Assembly (NCBI RefSeq): GCF_045679555.1
Contig: NC_092089.1
Span: forward strand, 1,688,663 to 1,752,662
DNA: 64,000 nt
Source of the DNA: Salvelinus alpinus
Lineage: Eukaryota; Chordata; Actinopteri; Salmoniformes; Salmonidae
Direction: 5' to 3'
Both the position numbers and the translations under genes were made by a program. The notes below the pieces were generated by a model that was not told the origin of the DNA, searched no databases, and worked only from the letters and a program-made list of their open reading frames with translations. The first letter of the stretch is position 1, and each line of letters opens with the position of its first letter. Shown here piece after piece: positions 1-11,200 of the stretch.

Positions 1-35
1 TCCCACTCCAAGGTCTGTCTGTCTGGCATCAAATA

Positions 36-1340
36 CACTGAACAAAAATATAAACACAACATGTAAAGTGTTGGTCCCATGTTTCATGAGCTGAAATAAA
101 AGATCCCAGAAATGTTCCATACGCACAAAAAGCGTATTTTTCTCAAATATTGTGCACAAATTTGTTTACATCCCTGTTAGTGAGCATTTCTCCTTTGCCA
201 AGATAATCCATCCACCTGACAGGTGTGGCATATCAAAAATATGATTAAACGGCATGATCATTACACAGGTGCACCTTGTGCTGGGGACAATAAAAGGCCA
301 AAAAACAACACAACGCCACAGATGTCTCAAGTTTTGAGGGAGTGTGCAATTGGCATGCTGACTGCAGGAATGTCACCAGTGCTGTTGCCAAATAATTTAA
401 TGTTAATTTCTCTACCATAAGCTTCCTCCAACGTCGTTTTAGAGAATTTGGCAGTATGTCCAACCGGGCTCACAATCGCAGACCACGTGTAGCCACACCA
501 GCTCAGGACCTCCACATCCGGCCTCTTCACCTGCGGGATCGTCTGAGACCAGCCACCCGGACAGCTGATGAAACTGTGGGTTTGCACAACTGAAGAATTT
601 CTGCACAAACTGTCAGAAACCGTCTCAGGGAAGCTAATTTGTGTGCTCGCCGTCCTCACCAGGGTCTTGACTTGATTACAGTTCGGCGTTGTAATCGACT
701 TCAGTGGGCAAATGCTCACCTCCGATGGCCACTGGCACCCTGGAGAAGTGTGCTCTTCACGGATGAATCCCGGTTTCAGCTGTACAGATGTCAGACATAT
801 GGCGTTGTGTGGGCGAGTGGTTTGCTGATGTCAACGTTGTGAACAGAGTGCCCCATGGTGGCGGTAGGGTTATGGTATGGGAAGGCATAAGCTACGGACA
901 ACAAATCCAATTCCATTTTATGGATGATAATTTGAATGCACAGAGATACTGTGACGAGATCCTGAGGGCCATTGTCTTGCCATCCGCCGCCATCACCTCA
1001 TGTTTCAGCATGATAATGCACGGACCCATGTCGCAAGGATCTGTACACAATTCTTGGAATCTGAAAATGTCCCAGTTCTTCCATGGCCTGCATACTCACC
1101 AGACATGTCACCCATTGAGCATGTTTGGGATGCTCTGAATCAACGTGTACGACAGCGTGTTCCTGTTCCTTCCAATATCCAGTAACTTTGCAGAGCCATT
1201 GAAGAGGAGTGGGACAACATTCCACGGGCCACAATCAACAGCCTGATCATCTCTATGCGAAGGAGATGTGTCGCGCTGCATGAGGCAAATGGAAAAATCT
1301 TAGAAATTGTTTCATGATGCGTTTATATTTTTGTTCAGTG
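36..1340 (+). mobile_element. Tc1/mariner-like DNA transposon, decayed
   Basis: The ends are perfect 20-bp inverted repeats (cactgaacaaaaatataaac and its complement), each flanked by a TA dinucleotide at 34-35 and 1341-1342, the expected Tc1/mariner target duplication. Transposase pieces read on the + strand in several frames: an FTDESRF motif near 758-780, HDNARTHVA near 1003-1030, and SPDMSPIEHVW near 1098-1130. Together these are a recognisable DDE catalytic core. Frameshifts and stops mean no intact protein. The element lies in an intron of itga10. Confidence 0.9.
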
Positions 1341-1394
1341 TAGTTCTGACACCACAAACTCAATCCCCCACACCTCTTCTCTTCTCTCGGTCAG

Positions 1395-2822
1395 GTGAAC
1401 TTCATGTTAGAGTTTGAGTTCAGCTGTACGTCTCTGCTCAGTAAAGTCCAGATGAAACTCACAGTTGCCAGGTAACTCATTATAATCCTATGGAGGAATG
1501 TAAAGGGATTCCTATTGGGAGCTTCTAGAAATTAACCTGAAATTCAGCCTCCACTGATTCCGTCTAACCCTAGTCATAATCCGACAGTAGAGACAGAAGT
1601 ACTGTGTGTTTGTCTTGTCATGTGTCTGTCACATAAGCCTAGTCATAATCCGACAGTAGAGACAGAAGTACTGTGTGTTTGTCTTGTCATGTGTCTGTCA
1701 CATAAGCCTAGTCATAATCCTACAGTAGAGACAGAAGTACTGTGTGTTTGTCTTGTCATGTGTCTGTCACATAAGCCTAGTCATAATCCGACAGTAGAGA
1801 CAGAAGTACTGTGTTTGTCTTGTCATGTGTCTGTCACATACATCTCTGTGTTCCTGGTGCCCATAGTGACAGTGTGGAGAGAGAGGCTACGTTGGGAGAC
1901 AACAGTGTTCAGCTCCAGACTGTGGTTCAGTACGAACCTGACCTCTTCATCACCAGGTTAGTCTCTCTCTTTCTATCTCTCTCTCTCTCTCTCTGTCTCT
2001 CTCTCATTCCCTGTATCTCTACCTTTATTTGTAGTGACTCCAATCTGAACCGTTATGAGGTCCACCCAACCAGAACCATATCAGAGGCAATAGGACCAGA
2101 GTTCTACACACACTTCAGGGTAAGCACACAATATATCCGTGTCCCTAATATCCTTACTGAACAATCACACACATAACCATACAGACTGTCTTTACACACA
2201 CACACACACACACACACGTCAGACTAATGTGTTCTGTGTGTAGCTGCAGAACCTGGGCTGTTACAGTGTGAGTAACCTGGAGTTGAGGCTGAGCCTGCCC
2301 TCTGTAGCAGCTGGAGACAGAGTCTTCATGGCTGTTACTGAGGTCTTCTCTTACAACGTGAGTACTAACCCTCTCTCACTACTGTTGGAATAAACAGTTA
2401 TTGTCATTTCTCTCTGGTTCTGAACTGTGACCTTTGTGATGTCAGGTGACAGGGGTGAACTGCAGTGTAGACAGTGACATGTCCCAGCTGAAGGACAGAC
2501 AGAGAGATGTACGACCACTACATCCTGAAGACATGCAACAGACTGACCTACTGGTGAGAACAGACACACACATATACACTGATGCACGCACATACATGCA
2601 CACACACACAAATACCCACACACAAGATGATCACATTCACAATTCTAACTAGCTATATAGTATATTTACAGCTGTAACATGTTTCTGTGTGCGGTGTGTA
2701 GAACTGCAGCAGGTCGTGGTGTGTGGAGGTGGTGTGTGAGGTACAGCAGCTGCATCGAGGACAGACCGCTCTCATACGAGTCAGCCGCAGGGTCCACGAC
2801 AACTTCTTCAGACAGGTACGAA

Positions 2823-2892
<70 letters not shown>

Positions 2893-2942
2893 GTCTCACT
2901 CACTCACTCACTCACTCACTCACTCACTCACTCACTCACACA

Positions 2943-3035
<93 letters not shown>

Positions 3036-6000
3036 CTCTAACTATAAAAACACTCACTCTGACTTTGTGTCTCTGTCACCAGGCTAAGTTTAAGGTGGTG
3101 AGGATAGTGAGTGCCTATCGTCTGGCTGCTCAGGAATCTAACCTGGTCACTCTGGGGAGTGGCGCCATCTGGAGGGAGGTGAGAGAATAGCAGGATTAAC
3201 ACTCAAATCAAATCAAATTTATTTATATAGCCCTTCTTACATCAGCTGATATCTCAAAGTGCTGTACAGAAACCCAGCCTAAAACCCCAATCAGCAAGCA
3301 ATGCAGGTGTAGAAGCACAGTGGCTAGGAAAAACTCCCTAGAAAGGCCAAAACCTAGGAAGAAACCTAGAGAGGAACCAGGCTATGAGGGGTGACCAGTC
3401 CTCTTCTGGCTGTGCCGGGTGGAGATTATAATAGAACATGGCCAAGATGTTCAAATGTTCATAAATGACCAGCATGGTCAAATAATAATGATCACAGTAG
3501 TTGTCGAGGGTGCAGCAAGTCAGCACCTCAGGAGTAAATGTCAGTTGGCTTTTCATAGCCGATCATTAAGAGTATCTCTACCGCTCCTGCTGTCTCTAGA
3601 GAGTTGAAAACAGCAGGTCTGGGACAGGTAGCACGTCCGGTGAACAGGTCGGGATTCCATAGCCGCAGGCAGAACAGTTGAAACTGGAGCAGCAGCATGG
3701 CCAGGTGGACTGGGGACAGCAAGGAGTCATCATGCCAGGTAGTCCTGAGGCATGGTCCTAGGGCTCAGGTCCTCCGAGAGAGAGAAAGAGAGAATTAGAG
3801 AGAGCATACTTAAATTCACACAGGACACCGGATAAGACAGGAGAAGTACTCCAGATATAACAAACTGACCCTAGCCCCCCGACACATAAACTACTGCAGC
3901 ATAAATACTGGAGGCTGAGACAGAAGTGGTCAGGAGACACTGTGGCCCCATCCGATGATACCCCCGGACAGGGCCAAACAGGAAGGATATAACCCCACCC
4001 ACTTAGCCAAAGCACAGCCCCCACACCACTAGAGGGATATCTTCAACCACCAACTTACCATCCTGAGACAAGGCAAAGATCTCCGCCACGGCACAACCCA
4101 AGGGGGGGCGCCAACCCAGACAGGAAGATCACGTCAGTGACACAACCCACTCAAGTGACATACCCCTCCTAGGGACGGCATGAAAGAGCACCAGTAAGCC
4201 AGTGACTCAGCCCCTGTAATAGGGTTAGAGGCAGAGAATCCCAGTGGAGAGAGGGGAACCGGCCAGGCAGAGACAGCAAGGGCGGTTCGTTGCTCCAGAG
4301 CCTTTCCGTCCACTGAAGAGATGAGTCCACTAATAGTGGAGGACTGGTTTAGCCTTGTCTGTGCCTGACTCATTTACAACCAGATAGAGTAGTAAGCTGG
4401 TATAGGGTGATGAATAACTGTCTGACTGTTGTTTACATCCAGATAGAGTAGGAAGCTGGTATAGGGTGATGAATATCTGTCTGACTCGTTTACATCCAGA
4501 TAGAGTAGGACGCTGGTATAGGGTGATGAATATCTGTCTGTCGTTTACATCCAGATAGAGTAGGAAGCTGGTATAGGGTGATGAATATCTGTCTGTCTGT
4601 CGTTTACATCCAGATAGAATAGGAAGCTGGTATAGGGTGATGAATATCTGTCAGACTGTTGTTTACATCCAGATAGAGTAGGAAGCTGGTATAGGGTGAT
4701 GAATATCTGTCTGTCGTTTACATCCAGATAGAGTAGGAAGCTGGTATAGGGTGATGAATATCTGTCTGTCGTTTACATCCAGATAGAATAGGAAGCTGGT
4801 ATAGGGTGATGAATATCTGTCTGTCGTTTACATCCAGATAGAGTAGGAAGCTGGTATAGGGTGATGAATATGTCTGTCTGTCGTTTACATCCAGATAGAG
4901 TAGGAAGCTGGTATAGGGTGATGAATATCTGTCTGACTGTCGTTTACATCCAGATAGAATAGGAAGCTGGTATAGGGTGATGAATATGTCTGTCTGTCGT
5001 TTACATCCAGATAGAGTAGGAAGCTGGTATAGGGTGATGAATATATGTCTGTCTGTCGTTTACATCCAGATAGAGTAGGAAGCTGGTATAGGGTGATGAA
5101 TATCTGTCTGTCTGTCGTTTACATCCAGATAGAGGAAGCTGGTATAGGGTGATGAATATCTGTCTGTCTGTCGTTTACATCCAGATAGAATAGGAAGCTG
5201 GTATAGGGTGATGAATATGTCTGTCTGTCGTTTACATCCAGATAGAGTAGGAAGCTGGTATAGGGTGATGAATATCTGTCTGTCTGTCGTTTACATCCAG
5301 ATAGAGGAAGCTGGTATAGGGTGATGAATATCTGTCTGTCTGTCGTTTACATCCAGATAGAGGAAGCTGGTATAGGGTGATGAATATCTGTCTGACTGTC
5401 ATTTACATCCAGATAGAGGAAGCTGGTATAGGGTGATGAAATCTGTCTGTCTGTCGTTTACATCCAGATAGAGTAGGAAGCTGGTATAGGGTGATGAATA
5501 TCTGTCTGTCTGTCGTTTACATCCAGATAGAGTAGGAAGCTGGTATAGGGTGATGAATATCTGTCTGTCTGTCGTTTACATCCAGATAGAATAGGAAGCT
5601 GGTATAGGGTGATGAATATCTGTCTGACTGTCATTTACATCCAGATAGAGGAAGCTGGTATAGGGTGATGAAATCTGTCTGTCTGTCGTTTACATCCAGA
5701 TAGAATAGGAAGCTGGTATAGGGTGATGAAATCTGTCTGTCTGTCGTTTACATCCAGATAGAGTAGGAAGCTGGTATAGGGTGATGAAATCTGTCTGTCT
5801 GTCGTTTACATCCAGATAGAGTAGGAAGCTGGTATAGGGTGATGAAATCTGTCTGTCTGTCGTTTACATCCAGATAGAGTAGGAAGCTGGTATAGGGTGA
5901 TGAATATCTGTCTGTCTGTCGTTTACATCCAGATAGAGTAGGACGCTGGTATAGGGTGATGAATATCTGTCTGACTGTCGTTTACATCCTGATAGAGTAG

Positions 6001-6543
6001 GAAGCTGGTATAGGGTGATGAATATGTCTGACTGTCGTTTACATCCTGATAGAGTAGGAAGCTGGTATAGGGTGATGAATATGGTCTGACTGTCGTTTAC
6101 ATCCTGATAGAGTAGGAAGCTGGTATAGGGTGATGAATATGTCTGACTGTCGTTTACATCCTGATAGAGTAGGAAGCTGGTATAGGGTGATGAATATCTG
6201 TCTGACTGTCTCTACTATCAGCCTTTTTTTATCTTTCTCTCCGTCAGACGGTGTTGGAGGTACTAAAGGGGCGGGCCATCCCCATTTCTCTCTGGATTCT
6301 GATAGGTAGCATCATTGGAGGGCTTCTGCTATTGGCCCTCATCATCTTCGCAATGTGGAAGGTACACCAATCACACCTCACCATACAGTACCTCTGTACC
6401 TCACACTGCAATAACTTCTTTCTCCTCTGCCTTTGTGGTAAAGATCAAAAGTTTGTGTTTCACTCCTTCCTTCTCATCCCTCCTTTCTCCAGCTGGGGTT
6501 CTTCACTCGTAAACAGATAAAGGATGAGGAACTGGAGGACTGA
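1395..6543 (+). CDS. itga10: Integrin alpha 10, 3' part (nine exons)
   Basis: This is the collagen-binding integrin alpha chain, a single-pass plasma-membrane receptor that pairs with integrin beta 1. Exons in the window are 1395-1471, 1867-1956, 2035-2119, 2244-2357, 2446-2553, 2702-2815, 3083-3178, 6248-6361 and 6493-6543 (TGA). All have AG/GT borders and matching phases. They encode the end of the leg ectodomain (motifs NRYEVHP, QNLGCY, AKFK), then the membrane segment ISLWILIGSIIGGLLLLALI and a 17-residue final exon, KLGFFTRKQIKDEELED. Earlier exons, including the I domain, lie left of the window. The assignment to alpha 10 rather than alpha 11 rests on the ISLWILIGS membrane segment, recalled from human ITGA10, and on the human order ITGA10-POLR3C-RNF115. 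Mammalian alpha 10 has KLGFFAH, whereas this copy keeps a basic residue there. The poly(A) signal is AATAAA at 6656. The introns carry a Tc1 element, two minisatellites and a high-copy repeat. Confidence 0.92.
1569..1841 (+). repeat. 69-bp tandem repeat, 4 copies
   Basis: Four near-identical copies start at 1569, 1638, 1707 and 1776, each beginning cctagtcataatcc. The last copy ends about 25 bp before the next itga10 exon (1867), so the array lies close to that exon's polypyrimidine and branch region. Confidence 0.93.
2823..3034 (+). repeat. Compound microsatellite (TC)n-(ACTC)n-(AC)n
   Basis: About 210 bp of simple repeat fills most of the intron between the itga10 exons ending at 2815 and starting at 3083. 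It begins 8 bp after the 5' splice site and ends shortly before the acceptor. A shorter (AC)n run is at about 2193-2217 in the same gene. Confidence 0.95.
3204..4372 (+). repeat. High-copy interspersed repeat, about 1.2 kb
   Basis: The segment starts with aatcaaatcaaatttattta and runs through a GC-moderate, non-coding stretch with no meaningful ORF. I recognise the opening and the flanking motifs (agcccttcttacatcagctg, aaaccccaatcagcaagcaa) as a very abundant salmonid repeat. A shorter diverged copy is at about 9625-9735. Family name and exact ends are not certain. It lies in the long penultimate itga10 intron. Confidence 0.65.
4376..6212 (+). repeat. Minisatellite in itga10 intron, about 35 copies
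   Basis: Tandem units of roughly 50-59 bp contain tttacatccagatagagtag, then gaagctggtatagggtgatg, then a variable (TCTG)n spacer. Length differences come mainly from the number of tctg/tgtc tetranucleotides and from loss of tagag in some units. The last unit ends about 35 bp before the membrane-segment exon at 6248, so the array makes up most of that intron's 3' half. Confidence 0.95.
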
Positions 6544-6945
6544 GCCCCTCGCCGCCATGATGTCAGTCAATGGATACAGTATCTGTGACAACCAGAGTCC
6601 ACTTCCTACCCATCCCCATGGCAACGACCTGCACAGACTGCTCCGCCCCCCCAGCAATAAAAACAAATGCCTTCCCTGTCTTCTAAATCATGCCCCCCCA
6701 TAAAGAACACACAGCCGGTATAGATGAGCGTCGCCCAGTGTGTGTGTGAACTGTCAAAACCCCTAACACCACATGGCACAGACTGCATCTATCATCAGAC
6801 ACCCCAACATCTTGTCTGTTTCTATAGGTGAACCCATGGCTGTAGGGCTGTAGTTACACACCTGTTTAGAAACGTACAGCAGGAAGGACGTGAACAGGAG
6901 TCTTCTGCAGAGATGTCCCAGACAGGAAATAATGCTGTACACCAC

Positions 6946-7126
6946 GTGTCAAACTCATTCCACGGAGGGCTGAGTGTCTGCAGGTTCACTCCACCCTTGT
7001 ACTTGATTGATGAATTAAGGTCACGAATTAGTGAGGGACTCCACTCAACAGGTTGTCTAGGTCTTAATTGAATGGACAAAACAAAAACCTACAGACACAC
7101 AGCCCTCCGTGGAATGAGTTTGACAC
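6946..7126. mobile_element. MITE-like element with 25-bp inverted ends
   Basis: The sequence begins gtgtcaaactcattccacgg and ends with its reverse complement, giving about 25 bp of perfect inverted repeat around a roughly 130-bp centre. This matches a widespread fish non-autonomous DNA transposon, from memory. It lies downstream of itga10, between the convergent itga10 and polr3c 3' ends. Confidence 0.7.
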
Positions 7127-7185
7127 TCCTGGTGCAATGTGACTTGGTATGATGTTCAATGACTGCAGACTTCAAACAGCGTAGA

Positions 7186-7675
7186 TCTGTATAAGTAGAT
7201 ACCGTACAGGTATCAACCTGTAATTAGTACCATGTTGTATAAGTAGATACCGTACAGGTATCAACCTGTAATTAGTACCATGTTGTATAAGTAGATACCG
7301 TACAGGTATCAACCTGTAATTAGTACCATGTTGTATAAGTAGATACCGTACAGGTATCAACCTGTAATTAGTACCATGTTGTATAAGTAGATACCGTACA
7401 GGTATCAACCTGTAATTAGTACCATGTTGTATAAGTAGATACCGTACAGGTATCAACCTGTAATTAGTACCATGTTGTATAAGTAGATACCGGACAGGTA
7501 TCAACCTGTAATTAGTACCATGTTGTATAAGTAGATACCGTACAGGTATCAACCTGTAATTAGTACCATGTTGTATAAGTAGATACCGGACAGGTATCAA
7601 CCTGTAATTAGTACCATGTTGTATAAGTAGATACCGTACAGGTATCAACCTGTAATTAGTACCATGTTGTGCTAT
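7186..7675 (+). repeat. 48-bp minisatellite, about 10 copies
   Basis: About ten almost identical 48-bp units contain ataagtagataccgtacagg followed by tatcaacctgtaattagtac. Only a T/G change (ccgtacagg versus ccggacagg) distinguishes most units. The unit length is a multiple of three and the - strand has no stop, so a 175-codon open frame arises. It has no gene features and lies between the itga10 and polr3c 3' ends. Confidence 0.93.
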
Positions 7676-7739
7676 ATGGAAAGCAGTTCCATCCTTCAAG
7701 GAAGCTTGAATGAAAATGCACTACCTGATAATGGGGGCC

Positions 7740-8231
7740 GCTTATAATCATGTGAATATATTTGTATTTCTATGAAACGCTGTTACAAACCTAACTGTCT
7801 ATTTAATATTCAGAAGTCATCATGACTTTAGATTTTTCACCCATTTTCTCTACAGTACAGTTCATTTTTTGAGTCAAATTAAAACTGTTGATAATTAAAG
7901 TTTTTGTAAACGTTATTTTAGTTTCTTTCATGTTCATTTATACATAGATAGGATCATTCATACACATTAACTAAATACACTTAATAATGTAATAAAATAT
8001 TTGGTTTATCTTTTTTATTTTTTTTATTTTTTATCTGGCATTTCAGACTACTTCATTGTATAAAAGAAAAACACTTTCACACTAGCAGACATTGTTGAAC
8101 ATATAACTGAAATAACGACGTCTGTACGTCAGGCAAAAAAAGCACCAACTGAGTCAGGTATATGAAAACCCAAACATATTTTATTGATGCAACTTCATGT
8201 CCATTGTGTTTCTCCCCTCCCTCCCTCCCTC
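7740..8231. other. AT-rich 3' flank; polr3c poly(A) signal
   Basis: No gene is visible. The region is AT-rich. On the - strand an AATAAA (complement of 8180-8185) lies about 50 bp beyond the polr3c stop and is the likely poly(A) signal for that gene. Confidence 0.6.
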
Positions 8232-11200
8232 TCACTTGGTCTTGGTAGAGAAGATGTAGGACTCCAGTAGAAAGACAGTCTCATCCACCTGGTTCTCTGT
8301 AGAGTCCAACCTTCAGGGAGAAAAGAGACGAGGTAATAAAGCTACAGTAATGTAGCAGTATTAGTAATGTCAGTGTAGTAGTAACAAGTATGTAGTAGTA
8401 CTTGTTGATGTGATGTCGTAGGCCTCTAGCTGTTGTCATATATATATATATATATATATAGTATGGGTGTCGTAGCAGTTGCATCATGACTGGTTGCATC
8501 ACTGCCTGGTACAGCAACTGCCCGGCCTCCGACCGCAAGGCACTACAGAGGGTAGTGCGTACGGCCCAGTACATCACTGGGGCCAAGCTTCCTGCCATCC
8601 AGGACCTATATACCAGGCGGTGTCAGAGGAAGGCCCTAAAAATTGTCAAAGACTCCAGCCACCCCAGTCATAGACTGTTCTCTCTGCTACCGCATGGCAA
8701 GCGGTACCGAAGTGCCAAGTATAGGACCAAAAGGCTTCTCAACAGCTTTTAATTAAGGTGCAGTGGTAATTAAGGTGCAGTGGTAATTAAGGTGCAGTGG
8801 TAATTAAGGTGCAGTGGTAATTAAGGTGCAGTGGTAATTAAGGTGCAGTGGTAATGCAGTACTTGTTGATGTGATGTCGCAGGGCTTCTAGCTGCTGTCT
8901 CTCGGGGGCAGTGATCATCTCCTCCACCTCTGTCAGCTGTTCAGGCTCCGCCCCGCTGGCCTGCAGCGACGCCAGGATCGCCTCGATTCGCTGGGACTTC
9001 TCCAGCAGACGCCTGTCAATCAAACACAGGAAGTCTTGTACATGTACCAAAATTGCTGAGGATTATATACACAAAAAGTCAGACTTGTTTCCATTGTGCT
9101 CCTCTATTGTCCTCTAAAAGTCAATATGCAGACCTAAAGAGACCTTAGCAGGAAACTTAGAGAATAAAACCAAATCTATCCATCCATCCACTTAGGAATC
9201 AATCAATAAACTCACTTGTTCTCCTTGGTCTCGAAGAGGCGCCTCTCAATCAGATTAGCCACTGTCTGCAAGTAGTGATGGGGAAAAATGTATAAAGTTA
9301 CATATCGCAATATTGTTTTGGACCTGTTCTCCATCTTCTTTTTATATTAGTAAGCCAACAGATTTTCTGCACTTTTATTTCCATGACTGATCAAAACAAA
9401 CGTTCTCATGCGCTCTCGTCTCTCTGCAGCAGACATATAGCGAGCAATATGTTTGGAACATCAAATCGCAATATCGCATTGCATATAGAAACGCGAGAAT
9501 CGCAATACATATCGTATCAGCACCTAAGTATTGTCATGAGGTCCTTGGTAATTCCCAGCCCTATCTGCAAGACAGACGTCCACCATTAATTGTCAAGTCA
9601 GCGGTGCACGAAGTAAACAGCAATCAAATCAAAATGTATTTATAAAGCCCTTTTTACATCAGCAGATGTCACAGAGCGCTTCTACAGAAACATAGCCTAA
9701 AACCCCAAACAGCAAGCAATGCAGATGTAGGAGCAATATCAGGCGGGCTTCCGCAACAACGGAGTGTGAATTGCGACACTAAATGTCTCTGCTGTTGTGG
9801 TCCTGAAGCGATCAAGTTGCAGCACCGTAAAGTACACATGCAGATATACCCTCACCGGCCAGGTTATTAGGTACACCACCACATCCACGGAAATATATCG
9901 CTCCTACAGACTGAGTCACGTGACCGTGGCTTGCTATATAAAGCAGGCAGACAGGCATTGAGGCATTCAGTTACTGTTTGATTGAATGTTAGAATGGGCA
10001 AAGCCAGTGACCTAAGCGACTTTGAGAGTGATATGATCGTCGGGGTCAGGCATGCCAGATCTCAGAAACGGCCGCTGTAATGGGCTTTTCACGCACAGCA
10101 GTGTCTACGGTTTCCCGAGAATGGACAAACAAAAAACATCCGGTCAGCGGCAGTCCTGTGGGCAAAAACAGCTTGTTGATGAGAGAGGTCGAAGGAGAAA
10201 GGCAAGAATCGTGCAAGCTAACAGACGGGCCACAAACAGGCAAATAACAGCACAGTACAACAATGGTGTGCAGAACGGCATCTCGGAATGCACAACTCGT
10301 TGGTCCTTGTCACGGATGGGCTATTACAGCAGACGACCACACCGGGTTCCACTCCTATCAGCTAAAAACAAGAAGAAGTGGCTCCACTAGACTCAAGATC
10401 ACCAACAGTGAACAATTGATGAGTGGAAAAACATCCAACGAATCCCGGTTCCTGTTGCGTCATGCTGATGGAAGAGTCAGGATTTGCCGTAAGCAGCATG
10501 TGTCCGTGGACCCATCCTGCCTGGTGTCAACGGTACAGGCTGCTGGCGGTGGTGTACCACTGTCCAATCTGCAGCAACCGTGTGATGCCATCGCATCAGC
10601 ATGGACTAACATCCCTGTGGAACGTTTCCGACTTTTAGAGTCCATGCCACGAAGAATTCAGGCTGTTCTGGAGGCAAAGGGGGGGTCTGACCTGGTACTA
10701 GATAGGTGTACCTAATAAACTGAAAGTATATTTTTGACTCGTTCTACTTCCGTATTTCCTCTTTATTTAGACAGTTTAAAATGTAGATGTAAAGGTACAG
10801 TTGTAGAAGAGAGAAAGAAAGAGGGTGGGGATTTAATGTGTCAATGTGGACAATATGTGTTCAGTAAACTGCAGCACTACCGCTGCGCCTCAGGTTCGCA
10901 AATATTTTGTCGCGAGTGCAACATCTTGCATCACGCTCATCTACAATATCAGCGTTTCATCCTGCTGCTCATAGTATAGCTTAGTTTGAATGTGTACCTT
11001 GTAGCAGTGTTGTAGCAGTAGGCGGGCAGTAGGCAGCTGGTTGACAGTGTACAGGTAGAAGGTACGTGAAGGGGCGTGGTCAGGAGTCTTAGGGATTTCC
11101 TAGGGTGGAAAAACACAGGTGAGCATGATAATGTATGGTTTGTATAGTGTGTGTGTGTATTTGTGTGTTACCTGTAGCTGTACCAGGTTCTCTGACAGCA

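Noticed and set aside
2679-3190. Open frames through (TC)n and (AC)n
   Set aside because: Simple-sequence artefacts overlapping real itga10 exons.
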